Positions 44,056 to 53,451 are shown, numbered from the stretch's first letter. The stretch is DNA of 64,000 nt from Massilia sp. Root418 (GCF_001425265.1 NZ_LMEC01000011.1:187585-251584), one strand, 5' to 3'. A program made the numbers and translations. The notes: generated from the letters alone by a model not told the origin.

Positions 44056-44122
44056 GTGTGTGCCCGGCGTGATACGCCGTTTTTGCTGTTCATGCGCTAC
44101 TACTGCACTGTTAATGCACTCC

Positions 44123-45922
44123 ATGAAAAAATTCCTGAAACCTAAGAACGAAATCGAGCAGGTGCTCGCCAAGTTCAAGAGTACCTTCCTCACCGTTGGC
44201 GCGTTCAGCGCCATCAGCAACCTGCTGATGCTGGTGCCGTCCCTCTACATGCTGCAGGTCTACGACCGCGTGCTGCCAAGCCGCAACGAGACGACCCTGC
44301 TGATGCTGACAGTGATGATGCTGGGCGCATATCTGTTCATGAGCATGCTGGAACTGATCCGCAGCTTTGTGCTGGTGCGTGTCGGCGCCAAGTTCGATAT
44401 GGACATGAACAAGCGCGTCTACACGGCCGCCTTCGAGCAGAACCTCAAGACCGGCGGCGGTAACGCCGGCCAGTCGCTGATGGACCTGACCAACATCCGC
44501 CAGTTCCTGACCGGCAACGCCCTGTTCGCCTTCTTTGATGCGCCCTGGTTCCCGGTGTACCTGATCGTGATCTTTATGTTCGAGCCATCGCTCGGCGTGT
44601 TTGCGTTGTGCGGCACCATCGTATTGGTCGTGCTGGCCTTCATCAACGAACGCGTCACGCACAAGCCGCTGGCGGAAGCCAACTCGATGGCGATTGCGTC
44701 CAGCACGCTGGCGACCAATAACCTGCGCAATGCCGAGGTGATTGAGTCGATGGGCATGCTGCCCAACCTGATGGGCCGCTGGATGAAGCTGCATTCGCGA
44801 TTCCTTAAGCTGCAAGCGGATGCCAGCGAAAAGGCGGGCAAAATTGCGGCCGTTACCAAGTTCGTCCAAGTATCGCTGCAATCGCTGGTATTGGGCTACG
44901 GCGCATTGCTGGCCGTCGAGGGTAAGATTACTTCGGGCATGATGATCGCTGCTTCCATCCTGGTGGGCCGCGCGCTGCAACCTGTGCAGCAAGTGATCGG
45001 CGTATGGAAAAGCTACAGCAGCACCCGTAGCGCGTACGAGCGCCTGCTCAAACTGCTGGAAGACAATCCGGAGCGCCCGGCAGGTATGCCGCTGCCCAAA
45101 CCTGCCGGCACGATGGCGATTGAGGCGGTCACCGCGGCGCCGCCGGGCGCCAAGGTTCCTGTGCTGAAAGGCTTGTCCTTTGCTATTGCCGCCGGCGATG
45201 TGCTCGGCGTAATCGGCCCCAGCGGTTCAGGTAAATCCACGCTGGCCCGGCTGCTGGTGGGCATCTGGCCTGCGGCGGTTGGCAAAGTGCGCCTGGATGG
45301 CGCCGACATCTTCCAGTGGAACAAAGCCGAACTGGGTCCGCACATTGGCTACCTGCCGCAGGATATCGAACTGTTCGGCGGTACCGTGAGCGAGAATATC
45401 GCCCGCTTCGGTACCATCGATCCGGACCAGGTGGTACTTGCTGCCAAACGCGCCGGCGTGCACGACATGATTCTGCACATGGCGAACGGGTATGACACCA
45501 AGCTGGGTGACGGCGGTATAGGCCTTTCCGGCGGCCAGCGTCAGCGCCTGGGCTTGGCCCGCGCGCTGTACGGCGACCCGACCGTCATTGTGCTGGATGA
45601 ACCGAATTCAAACCTGGATGACGTGGGCGAACAAGCGCTGCTGCAGGCGATTAACGACTTGCGCCAGCGCGGCAAAACTATTGTGCTGATTACGCACCGT
45701 ACCAATGTGATTGGGGCGACGAATAAATTGCTGTTGCTGCGCGATGGTGTGGCTGCCGCGTTCGGCCCCACCCGCGACGTGCTGGCAGCACTGAACGATG
45801 CCAATCAAAAGGCGCTGCAATCGCAGCAGCAAGCTCAGGCGCAACAGCAAGCCGCCCAAGCACAGCAGCAAGCCGCCCAGCAGCAAGCCGCTGCACCCAA
45901 GGCGACGACGGAAGAGGAATAA
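44123..45922 (+). CDS. Type I secretion ABC transporter, PrtD type
   Basis: A 599-residue inner-membrane exporter with six TM helices (~25-310) and no N-terminal peptidase domain, so substrates keep a C-terminal uncleaved signal. The ATPase domain has Walker [17 protein letters not shown]-loop [13 protein letters not shown], signature [15 protein letters not shown], and Walker [15 protein letters not shown] Gln/Ala-rich tail of ~50 residues (repeats of QQQAAQA) ends it. I start at ATG 44123 ([10 protein letters not shown]). An ATG three codons earlier is also possible. Two bases separate it from the adaptor gene. It most likely exports the DUF4214 protein and perhaps the metalloprotease at 57086. 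Confidence 0.93.
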   Translation: MKKFLKPKNEIEQVLAKFKSTFLTVGAFSAISNLLMLVPSLYMLQVYDRVLPSRNETTLLMLTVMMLGAYLFMSMLELIRSFVLVRVGAKFDMDMNKRVYTAAFEQNLKTGGGNAGQSLMDLTNIRQFLTGNALFAFFDAPWFPVYLIVIFMFEPSLGVFALCGTIVLVVLAFINERVTHKPLAEANSMAIASSTLATNNLRNAEVIESMGMLPNLMGRWMKLHSRFLKLQADASEKAGKIAAVTKFVQVSLQSLVLGYGALLAVEGKITSGMMIAASILVGRALQPVQQVIGVWKSYSSTRSAYERLLKLLEDNPERPAGMPLPKPAGTMAIEAVTAAPPGAKVPVLKGLSFAIAAGDVLGVIGPSGSGKSTLARLLVGIWPAAVGKVRLDGADIFQWNKAELGPHIGYLPQDIELFGGTVSENIARFGTIDPDQVVLAAKRAGVHDMILHMANGYDTKLGDGGIGLSGGQRQRLGLARALYGDPTVIVLDEPNSNLDDVGEQALLQAINDLRQRGKTIVLITHRTNVIGATNKLLLLRDGVAAAFGPTRDVLAALNDANQKALQSQQQAQAQQQAAQAQQQAAQQQAAAPKATTEEE

Positions 45923-45924
45923 TC

Positions 45925-47286
45925 ATGGCAAATATGCTGACGAAACAAGAAGCGCCGACCGACGTCATTGCACACGACGTCACGCCGCTGGAAGTAAATA
46001 CCGATGCGCGCAGCTACGCGCGCTTTGGCTGGCTGATTGTGTTGCTGGGGGTGGGCGGTTTCCTGCTGTGGGCGCTGCTGGCTCCGCTGGACAAAGGCGT
46101 TCCCATGCCTGGCACAGTGGCTAAGGAAAGCAATCGCAAGGCCATCCAGCATCTGACGGGTGGCATCATCCAGGAGATCCTGGTCAAAGACGGCGATGTC
46201 GTGAAGAAGGGCCAGGTGCTGGTTCGCATGAATAACGTTCTGGCCACCAGCCAGGCCGAGACGTCGCGCGCGCAGTACATCACTGCCCGTCTGACGGAGG
46301 CGCGCTTGCTGGCCGAACGCGACGGCTCGAAGTCGCTAACGTTCCCCGCTTCGCTGGCTGCCTTCAAGGATGATCCACGCGTGGTAGCTGGTTTCAGCCT
46401 GCAAAATCAACTGTTCAGCTCGCGCCGGCTGTCGCTCGACAGCGAGATCGGCGCCTTCGATGAGAACATCGCCGGCCTGAAGGCGCAAGTCGCTGGCCTG
46501 GAAGAATCCCGGGAAAGCAAGAAACAGCAGCAGGTCATCTTGCAAGAGCAGCTGGTCAATATGCGCGACCTGGCAAAAGATGGTTACGTTGCGCGCGCTC
46601 GCTTGCTCGACCTGGAGCGCACCTATGCGCAGATCAACGGCCAGATTTCCGAGGACATCGGCAACATCAGTCGCGCGCGCCGCCAAGTGGCTGAGATAAC
46701 CTTGCGACGCAGCCAGCGTGCCTCCGATTTCCAGAAGGAAGTGCGGACCTTGCTGGCGGACACGCAGCGCGAAGCGGAGGCTTTGCAGCCGCGTATCTTG
46801 GCGCAAGAGTATGACGTAGCCAATACGGAAGTGAAAGCCCCGGTGGATGGCACTGTCGTGGCGCTGAACGTGTTCACGGCAGGTGGCGTGATCGGCCCGG
46901 GAACCAAGATGATGGAACTGGTGCCGAGCGATGATGAGATGATTGTTGAAGGCCAACTGCCAGTGAATCTGATCGACCGTGTGCACGTGGGCCTGCCGGT
47001 GGAACTGATGTTCTCCGCGTTCAACGTCAACAAGACGCCGCACATTCCCGGTATCGTGGAACAGGTGTCCGCTGACCGCGCGGTTGACGAGCGCAGCGGC
47101 GTGCCTTACTACAAAGTGCGCGCCCGCGTATCGCCCGAAGGCACCAAGTTGATCGCCCAGAAGAAACTGGCGATCCAGCCCGGCATGCCTGTGGAAATGT
47201 TCGTGAAGACGGGCGAGCGCACACTGATGAGCTACTTGCTGAAGCCGGTATTTGATCGCGCCAAGAATTCCCTGTCGGAGGAATAA
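45925..47286 (+). CDS. Type I secretion membrane-fusion (HlyD family) adaptor
   Basis: A 453-residue adaptor with a cytosolic N-terminus, one TM helix (~residues 35-55, GWLIVLLGVGGFLLWALLA), and a periplasmic part with a biotinyl-lipoyl hairpin (GGIIQEILVKDGDVVKKGQV) split around long coiled-coil helices (~95-290). The beta-barrel follows (VKAPVDGTVVALNVFTAGGV). It bridges the PrtD-type ABC transporter and the TolC-like channel. The gene lies 2 bp after the ABC gene and 1 bp before the outer-membrane gene. Confidence 0.93.
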   Translation: MANMLTKQEAPTDVIAHDVTPLEVNTDARSYARFGWLIVLLGVGGFLLWALLAPLDKGVPMPGTVAKESNRKAIQHLTGGIIQEILVKDGDVVKKGQVLVRMNNVLATSQAETSRAQYITARLTEARLLAERDGSKSLTFPASLAAFKDDPRVVAGFSLQNQLFSSRRLSLDSEIGAFDENIAGLKAQVAGLEESRESKKQQQVILQEQLVNMRDLAKDGYVARARLLDLERTYAQINGQISEDIGNISRARRQVAEITLRRSQRASDFQKEVRTLLADTQREAEALQPRILAQEYDVANTEVKAPVDGTVVALNVFTAGGVIGPGTKMMELVPSDDEMIVEGQLPVNLIDRVHVGLPVELMFSAFNVNKTPHIPGIVEQVSADRAVDERSGVPYYKVRARVSPEGTKLIAQKKLAIQPGMPVEMFVKTGERTLMSYLLKPVFDRAKNSLSEE

Positions 47287-47287
47287 G

Positions 47288-48631
47288 ATGAGTGGTTTGA
47301 ACAAACGTCTTGCGGTTGCGCTCAAGGTTGCCTTTTCAGGTGTGCTCTTGTATGCGGGCAGCGCCTCTGCCATGACCTTGGTCCAGGCATACGAAGCGGC
47401 GCTGGTAAATGACCCAACCTACCAGCAAGCAGTGCAGGATGCCGAAGCTGGCAAGGAGTACCGGATTCTCGGCCGTGCCGCACTGTTGCCAACTGTTCAG
47501 GCGAACTACTCGGCCAGCAAAGTGAACGCGGAGCAGGTTATCCATACCTCGCGCGAGGATGTACCTTCCTCGCCAAAGTACATTAGCCGGTCAGCCAGCG
47601 TCAGTTTCCGCCAGACGCTGTTCAATCTCGATGCTCTTGCCCGTTATAAGCAGGGCAATGCGCAAGCGGCCTATGCACTAGAAAACTTCGCTGGTCGCAC
47701 CCAGGAGATGGTCGTGCGCGTGCTTAGCGCCTACATGGACGCGTTGTTCGCCAATGAGCAGGTGAGAATCGCTACGGCACAGCGCGACACCTACCTTGAA
47801 CAAAAGGCGGTAAACGACCTGCTGTTCAAAAAAGGCGAGGGTACCAAGACCGATATGCTGGAAACCCAGGCTAGGCTGGAGGTAGCCGAGGCGCAGCTGC
47901 TGGAAGCGAAAGATAGTCAGCAAGCGCAAATGGCGACACTGGCAGGCATTGTGGGGCAGGAAGTCACGTCTCTCGACGAACTGCGCCCGGACTTCCGCGC
48001 GCAGACGGTTGTGGAAGGGGACTTCGAGTACTGGCGCAAGAAAGCCTTAGAACAGAATCCCGATTTGCAGGCACAGGTGTACGCGATCGAGGCTGCACGC
48101 CAGGAAGTGAACAGGAACAGGGCTGGCCATGCGCCGCGCCTCGATTTTATTGCCAGCTATTCCAAGGCGGACGCGGAAACATTGAACACCTACAACCAGG
48201 ATACGACAAATCGTTCAGTGGGTATTCAGTTGACCGTTCCAATCTATGCGGGTGGCGCCGTCAGCGCATCCACCCGTCAGGCATCGGCTGGCCTGGAGCG
48301 TGCCAAGGCCGAACTGCAACTGCGGACCGACAAGGTGATGGTCGATCTGCGCAAGCAGTACGCATCCGTGCTGAGCAGCACGGCGAAAATCCAGGCGTTG
48401 GACAAAGCGGTCAGCTCCGGCGAATTGCTGATCACTGCCACCGAGCAAAGCATCAAGGGCGGGGTGCGCATCAACCTGGACTTGCTGAACGCCCGCCAGC
48501 AGCTTTACACGACCCAACGTGACTTGGCGCAGGCGCGCTACACTTATCTGCTCTCGGTGCTAAGGCTGCGAGCGGCAGCTGGAGAGCTGGGCCCAGACGA
48601 CGTGCGCCACGTGGCGGCCTACTTCCGCTGA
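47288..48631 (+). CDS. TolC-family outer-membrane channel
   Basis: A 447-residue protein with a signal peptide (cleavage after ASA near residue 29) and two repeated outer-membrane-efflux halves, each with long amphipathic helices (EAALVNDPTYQQAVQDAE; AIEAARQEVNRNRAGHAPRL). It completes the tripartite type I system. I start at ATG 47288, two bases after the adaptor stop, because the upstream extension to 47252 overlaps the adaptor and reads antisense-like. It is followed by a strong terminator that ends the operon. Confidence 0.92.
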   Translation: MSGLNKRLAVALKVAFSGVLLYAGSASAMTLVQAYEAALVNDPTYQQAVQDAEAGKEYRILGRAALLPTVQANYSASKVNAEQVIHTSREDVPSSPKYISRSASVSFRQTLFNLDALARYKQGNAQAAYALENFAGRTQEMVVRVLSAYMDALFANEQVRIATAQRDTYLEQKAVNDLLFKKGEGTKTDMLETQARLEVAEAQLLEAKDSQQAQMATLAGIVGQEVTSLDELRPDFRAQTVVEGDFEYWRKKALEQNPDLQAQVYAIEAARQEVNRNRAGHAPRLDFIASYSKADAETLNTYNQDTTNRSVGIQLTVPIYAGGAVSASTRQASAGLERAKAELQLRTDKVMVDLRKQYASVLSSTAKIQALDKAVSSGELLITATEQSIKGGVRINLDLLNARQQLYTTQRDLAQARYTYLLSVLRLRAAAGELGPDDVRHVAAYFR

Positions 48632-48648
48632 TTCAGCGCTATAACGGC

Positions 48649-48675
48649 AAACGGCCCCTCGGGGCCGTTTTTTTT
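48649..48675 (+). terminator. Rho-independent terminator of the type I secretion operon
   Basis: AAACGGCCCC and GGGGCCGTTT form a 10-bp stem with a two-base loop followed by further T residues. It also reads as a terminator for the convergent acyltransferase gene, whose stop is at 48674. Confidence 0.9.
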
Positions 48676-49771
48676 ATGCCGGCATCGCGGCTGGCGCCTG
48701 GGGCTGCGGTGTCAGTCTGCGCGCCCAGCGGCGGCCAAGCTGGTTGCTGCCGGTTTCCACCGTGCGGTGCACCAGCCAGGCGAGGCCGACGGCGATTGCC
48801 AGCGCGACTATCACGGCGCCGCCGAATGGCAGGCCGTTGCCCATCAGCGCTTTTAGCACGCAATATCCCACTAAAGGGTGCACGCAGTACAACGGGTAGC
48901 TGATGTCGGCGAAGAAGTCGAGCACGCGTACCGGCCTGAAGCGTTCGCGGTTGAAATAGCACAGCGCAAACACGGCCACGGCGCTGTAGTACCAGATGGT
49001 GACCGCCGGGAACTGGCCTTTTTGCGGGCCGACGGACCACGTGAAGCTAAAGACGGCCAGCACGCTCAGCACCCGCACCGCCAAGGCCGGGGTGGAGATC
49101 AGCCCGCTCACGTGCTGGTGGAACAGCACGCCGATCATCATGAAGATCAGATAGTTCAACTCCATCACCGGCGTGACCAGGGCCGACAGGTGTCCGCTGG
49201 CGTGATACCAGGTGAAGGCTGCCGCCAGCGCAAGAAAGCCCAGCAGCCAGGCGGCGCTCTTGCGGAACAGGGCGAACGCGAACAGCGCGGCCAGGAGATA
49301 GAACTTGATTTCGATCGCCAGCGTCCAGTTCACCGAGTCCATGGACGGCAGGTTCATCAGGTTGTGTACCAGCAGCGCGTTGGCCGCCAGCACCTTGCCG
49401 TCGTAGCTGAAGGCCTGGCCCCAGTATCGGGCGCTTAGCCAGATCGCCAGCGTGCCCAGCGCCAGGCAGCAGATATAGGTGGGGAAGATGCGCAGCACGC
49501 GGTTGACGAGAAAGCCAGGTATCGAGGTCTTGCGCAAGCTAAAGGGGATCACGAAGCCGCTGATCAGGAAGAACACGGCAACGCCTAACGGCCCTTGGTA
49601 AGGCAGTTCGAAATAACGCACCCAAGCGGAGGGCTTGAAGCCCATTTCAGGCGAAAAGGTACGGCTGGCCAGCAGAGCCTGCTCGGCGAAATAGGTGCCG
49701 AAATAATGTGTCATAACCACCAATATTGCGGCAATACCACGCAACTGGTTGGCAAAGATGTATTTATTCAT
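48674..49771 (-). CDS. Acyltransferase family 3 (OafA/YrhL type), copy 1
   Basis: A 365-residue inner-membrane protein with about ten TM helices. It opens NQLRGIAAILVVMTHYFGTY, the conserved first helix with R-x-x-A and catalytic-type His, and has SGFVIPFSLRKTS, the usual RxxR-type loop. AT3 proteins O-acetylate O-antigen, exopolysaccharide or peptidoglycan from acetyl-CoA. No SGNH extension is present. It is divergent from a second AT3 gene 110 bp away, so both may be expressed from one regulatory region. Confidence 0.88.
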   Translation of the reverse strand: MNKYIFANQLRGIAAILVVMTHYFGTYFAEQALLASRTFSPEMGFKPSAWVRYFELPYQGPLGVAVFFLISGFVIPFSLRKTSIPGFLVNRVLRIFPTYICCLALGTLAIWLSARYWGQAFSYDGKVLAANALLVHNLMNLPSMDSVNWTLAIEIKFYLLAALFAFALFRKSAAWLLGFLALAAAFTWYHASGHLSALVTPVMELNYLIFMMIGVLFHQHVSGLISTPALAVRVLSVLAVFSFTWSVGPQKGQFPAVTIWYYSAVAVFALCYFNRERFRPVRVLDFFADISYPLYCVHPLVGYCVLKALMGNGLPFGGAVIVALAIAVGLAWLVHRTVETGSNQLGRRWARRLTPQPQAPAAMPA

Positions 49772-49881
49772 TGTTCCTGAACCGGATGGTGGCTTTCGCA
49801 GTGGTTATTCAGTACAGTGCCTCATCGTCATTATAAGGTACCGGCTTTCGGCCAAGACCCGGAAAGCTGACTCACTGCTCT

Positions 49882-50973
49882 ATGAAGTCGCTTAATATCC
49901 AATACAACCCCCGCATTGACCAGCTGCGCTGGCTGGCCGCCACCATCGTCTTCCTGTTCCACTTCTATATCGAATACCGCAATGCAGGCGGCGCGCCAGC
50001 CACCACGGCGTGGCTGGGCATCGTCACCGAAGGTCATACGGGGGTGGGGCTGTTCTTCACGCTGTCCGGCTTCCTGTTTATGCAGATCGCGCTGCATCAG
50101 CAGCAGATCGTCTACCGCGACTTCCTGCGCAACCGCATGCTGCGCATCTTTCCGCTGTTTTTCACCGTGTTCCTGCTGGCCACGTCCATCGGGCGCGACA
50201 AGTTCCAGGCGCAGGACATCCTGTACATCTTTGCCACCAACCTGGGCAACGCACCGACCGGCATCAGCGTCATTACCGGGGCGGCGTGGTGCATATCACT
50301 GGAGTTCCTGTTCTACCTGATCTTTCCCTTCCTGGCGCGCTTTGCCATGGAGCAGGGTGCGCGCTATCTGCTGAAGCTGCTGGCGCTGATGCTGTTCTTT
50401 AAGCTGGCGGTGTACACCGAGAGCGAGCGCAGCACGCTGATGTATTTCAGCACCTTCGTCGGGCGCTTCGACCAGTTCCTGATCGGCATGCTGGCGGCCA
50501 TGCTGGTCCAGCGCCATGGCGCAGTGCTGCAGCGCCACAGCGCGTGGCTGGCGCCGCTGGCCTTGCTGCTGGCCTTTGGCAACAGCGCGCTGCAGGCGCA
50601 CGTGGCCTCGTTCAACGCGGTGCCGAAGTCGGCGTTCTGGATTACGTGGTCGATGCAGGAGAGCGCCGTGTGGGCGCTGGTGATCGTGGCCTGGGTGGCG
50701 CTGACGCGCGCGCTGCCGGCCTGGCTGGAACGGGTGCTGTGCCATGGGGGCAAGATCAGCTTTTCGTTCTATTTGCTGCACATGGCGGTGATCCATTTCC
50801 TGGCCAAGACCTTCGGCCTGGTGCCTGTCACCGGCCATGGCGCGCTTGACGCTGTGCTGCTGGGGCTGCTGGTCTATGGCGCCACGTGGGCGCTGGCCAC
50901 GCTGAGCTACAACGCCATCGAGGAGCCGTTCCTGAAGCTGCGGCGCAAGTACGGCGCGCCGCAACCTTCCTGA
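49882..50973 (+). CDS. Acyltransferase family 3 (OafA/YrhL type), copy 2
   Basis: A 363-residue AT3 protein with ~10 TM helices. N-terminus PRIDQLRWLAATIVFLFHFY contains the conserved R-x-x-A and HFY catalytic-type His; GHTGVGLFFTLSGFLF and the NRMLRIFPLF Arg motif follow. It belongs to the same family as copy 1 but differs in sequence throughout, so it is not a recent duplicate. A role in O-acylating the polysaccharide made by the cluster at 16.9-32.4 kb is plausible. Convergent with trhO (6-bp gap). Confidence 0.88.
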   Translation: MKSLNIQYNPRIDQLRWLAATIVFLFHFYIEYRNAGGAPATTAWLGIVTEGHTGVGLFFTLSGFLFMQIALHQQQIVYRDFLRNRMLRIFPLFFTVFLLATSIGRDKFQAQDILYIFATNLGNAPTGISVITGAAWCISLEFLFYLIFPFLARFAMEQGARYLLKLLALMLFFKLAVYTESERSTLMYFSTFVGRFDQFLIGMLAAMLVQRHGAVLQRHSAWLAPLALLLAFGNSALQAHVASFNAVPKSAFWITWSMQESAVWALVIVAWVALTRALPAWLERVLCHGGKISFSFYLLHMAVIHFLAKTFGLVPVTGHGALDAVLLGLLVYGATWALATLSYNAIEEPFLKLRRKYGAPQPS

Positions 50974-50979
50974 GACAGC

Positions 50980-51873
50980 CTACGCGGCGGCCTGCTTGCC
51001 GTAGCAGTGCGGGCAGGACACGCCGTACACGTACTGCTCGGACAACTGCTCGCGCGGCGTGACCACGGCGCGGCAGGCGAAGCACTGGGTGGTTTCCACC
51101 GCTTCGAGCTGCGGATTGAGCGCGGTACGGTAGTCGAACACGAAGCAGTCGCCCGTGTAGTGCGCGCCGCCCACTTCCTCGAAGTATTTCAGGATGCCGC
51201 CTTCGAGCTGATACACGTTGTTGTAGCCGATGTTCTGCATGTGGATGGCCGCTTTCTCGCAGCGGATGCCGCCGGTGCAGAAGGTGACCACGGTCTTGCC
51301 CTCGAAATCGGCCTTGTGCGCCGCGATCACTTCCGGGAACTCGGTGAACTTCTTGATGCGGTAGTCCACCGTGTTGTCGAAGGTGCCCACGTCCACTTCG
51401 AAGTCGTTGCGGGTGTCCACCATCACCACCGGCTTGCCGGCGTCGTCGTGGCCCTGGTCCAGCCAGCGCTTCAGCGTGTGCGCTTCCACGAAGGGCGCGC
51501 GGCCTTCTTCCGGCTTGATCAGCGGCATGCGCATGGTGATGATCTCTTTCTTGATCTTCACCAGCATGCGCTTGTGCGACTGTTCGCTCGACAGGCTTTC
51601 CTTCACTTCCAGGTCGGCCAGGCGGGCGTCGCTGCGCACCCAGGCCAGGTACTGGTCGATGTCGGCACGCAGGCCGGACAGGAACATATTGATGCCTTCC
51701 GGGGTGAGCAGGATGGTGCCTTTCAGGCTCAGCCGGGCGCACTGGGCCTGGTATTGCGGGCGCAGGTCTTCCAGGTTGTCGAGCGTGATGAATTTATAGG
51801 CAGCGATGTTGACATACGGGGTCGCCGTTGCTGCGCCGGCTGCTGCGGGCGCGCTGGAGGTGTGAGCTTGCAT
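50980..51873 (-). CDS. trhO: tRNA uridine(34) hydroxylase TrhO (rhodanese family)
   Basis: A 297-residue cytosolic enzyme that hydroxylates wobble uridine to ho5U in tRNA. An N-terminal ferredoxin-like domain ([31 protein letters not shown]) precedes a rhodanese domain with catalytic Cys in [15 protein letters not shown]-terminal cysteine-rich zinc-like region (CFACRAVV ... CPHCYG) matches the E. coli YceA plan. Convergent with copy-2 AT3. An ordinary housekeeping gene unrelated to its neighbours. Confidence 0.92.
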   Translation of the reverse strand: MQAHTSSAPAAAGAATATPYVNIAAYKFITLDNLEDLRPQYQAQCARLSLKGTILLTPEGINMFLSGLRADIDQYLAWVRSDARLADLEVKESLSSEQSHKRMLVKIKKEIITMRMPLIKPEEGRAPFVEAHTLKRWLDQGHDDAGKPVVMVDTRNDFEVDVGTFDNTVDYRIKKFTEFPEVIAAHKADFEGKTVVTFCTGGIRCEKAAIHMQNIGYNNVYQLEGGILKYFEEVGGAHYTGDCFVFDYRTALNPQLEAVETTQCFACRAVVTPREQLSEQYVYGVSCPHCYGKQAAA

Positions 51874-51957
51874 GGTGCGTTTTTCAGGAAAATGCGGAAC
51901 AGCCGCTATTATAAGCGAGGCGCTTGCCTGCCCGAAAAATGCGTGCTTCGTGCTGCG

Positions 51958-52668
51958 TTATTTCGCGCCCGTACTGCGCAGCATGGTGCGGATGCGCTGG
52001 ATGTGCAGGTGCAGCTTTTCCAGGCGCTCGGCGCCGGACGAGTTGGCCGAGCCTTCGGCGTTCATACGCAGCAGCAAGTTGCGGTGTTCTTCGAACATGC
52101 GCAGCGCCACCCAAATGGTTTCTTCCATCTTCTCGGTCTGCTTGGCTAGCAGGGTGGCGGCCGTATAGGCGTGCCCGGTGTGGCAGCGGAAGCGCAGTTC
52201 CGTGCTATTGCCGATCTGCCACAGTACGCCGCCGCAGCCGGGGCAGTTGAACGGCGCTTGCCGGCCCAGCGATTCCACCGTCTCCAGGTCGCTCAGCACC
52301 CGCTTGGCCACGGCAGCTTCCACTGCCACGTGCTCCTGCACGGCGCTGCGCCGTCCGGGTTCGCGAACGGCCAGTTCGGACAGCAGGGCGCCCAGTTCGG
52401 CGCCCGGCAGGCAGAAATCCACCAGCACGTGCTGCATGGCGTTGCGCGGCATGTCGGGGTATTCGGCGTCGTCCGGGTCCTGCACCACGCACACGCCGCC
52501 GCAGCTGCGGATGGTTTCCAGGCCGGCCGTGCCGTCGTCCAGGTAGCCCGACAGCACCACGCCCACTGCGCGGTTGCCGTATTCCACGGCTGCGGAGCGG
52601 AACAGCGGGTCGATGGCTGGCCGGGCGCGGTTTTCCGGCGCGCCCGCATACATCCCACCTGGCGGCAC
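51958..52668 (-). pseudogene. 5'-truncated CheB-like methylesterase with C-terminal zinc-type domain
   Basis: The 236 residues match only the second half of a stand-alone CheB: RPAIDPLFRSAAV, the catalytic-Asp region VLSGYLDDGTAGLETI, then VVQDPDDAEYPDMP. The usual tail follows: FNCPGCGGVLWQIGNS with cysteines, RFRCHTGHAY, and a helical end. The first ~100 residues, including the nucleophile Ser (GxSxGG) and His, are missing. The frame stays open upstream to a TGA near 52733 but without recognisable CheB sequence or a good start (only GTG at 52668). I infer a non-functional remnant. It faces a toxin-antitoxin pair whose antitoxin starts at 52746. Confidence 0.75.
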
Positions 52669-52745
52669 AGGCGCGCGCCTGTGCTTGAATACGTGCCATG
52701 TGCCATCTACGATGAATGAACTAGTTCACAGCCCAGGTTGATGCC

Positions 52746-52988
52746 ATGTACAAGGAAATCGGCGCCTTCGATGCGAAGGCAAAATTATCAGAGTTGTTGC
52801 GGTCGGTCCGCGCAGGCGAGAGTTTTACCATCACAGTGCGGGGCGTACCCGTGGCGGACTTGGTGCCTTACGTCAGGAAAAGCGATGCCGACGCGGCGGC
52901 GGCCGTGTCGGCGCTACAGGCTATGCCCAAGATCAGAGGCGCCAGCGATCAGGACATTGCGGATTGGATCGCCGAGGGCAGACCGTGA
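52746..52988 (+). CDS. Phd/YefM-type antitoxin
   Basis: An 80-residue protein. MYKEIGAFDAKAKLSELLRS is the DNA-binding Phd/YefM N-terminus. RGVPVADLVPY follows, and the C-terminal ~25 residues should wrap the toxin. It is an autorepressor of its operon and inhibitor of the PIN toxin encoded next, whose GTG start overlaps its stop (GTGA at 52985). No clear palindrome is visible in the short upstream gap. The order antitoxin then VapC toxin with a 4-bp overlap is standard for type II systems. Confidence 0.88.
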   Translation: MYKEIGAFDAKAKLSELLRSVRAGESFTITVRGVPVADLVPYVRKSDADAAAAVSALQAMPKIRGASDQDIADWIAEGRP

Positions 52989-53392
52989 CGCTGGTGCTGG
53001 ACGCGTCGATGGCGCTAGCTTGGCTGTTCGAGCGCACCTTGGCTGCGGAGGCTGACTGCGCCCGCCGGGTACTGGCTGGTCTGCTGCAGGCGACGGTTGT
53101 GGTGCCGCCGTTGTGGCATCAAGAGGTGGCGAACGGCGCACTGGTCGGGGAGCGGCGGAACCTGGTTGCTGGCGCCCAGATTGACGCGTTTTTAGCGCAG
53201 CTCAGGCGCTTGCCGGTCTCGACCGATGAAACTCTGCCGTTGCCGCCTATATCACTGGCACGCAAGTGCGGGCTGACAGTCTATGACGCCTGCTACTTGG
53301 AGTTGGCGCTGCGCTCGGGCGCCGTGCTGGCGACTTTCGACCGCCGCCTGGCTGCGGCTGCGCGGGGCGCTGGCTGCGCGGTGTTCAGTTAG
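52985..53392 (+). CDS. vapC: VapC-type PIN-domain toxin
   Basis: A 135-residue Mg2+-dependent RNase of the VapC family. The four acidic residues of the PIN active site are present: Asp in LVLDASMALAWL, Glu in LWHQEVANGAL, Asp in TVYDACYLELA, and Asp in ATFDRRLAAAA. Targets in other species are initiator tRNA or rRNA. GTG start overlaps the antitoxin stop. Immediately downstream of it is dnaE, and immediately upstream of its partner is the cheB fragment, so the pair may have been inserted here. Confidence 0.9.
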   Translation: MTLVLDASMALAWLFERTLAAEADCARRVLAGLLQATVVVPPLWHQEVANGALVGERRNLVAGAQIDAFLAQLRRLPVSTDETLPLPPISLARKCGLTVYDACYLELALRSGAVLATFDRRLAAAARGAGCAVFS

Positions 53393-53451
53393 CGGCGAGC
53401 CGTCCGGGCGCGGTAGAATAGCGCCTCATTGGAACACTGGCGAGCAGCAGC

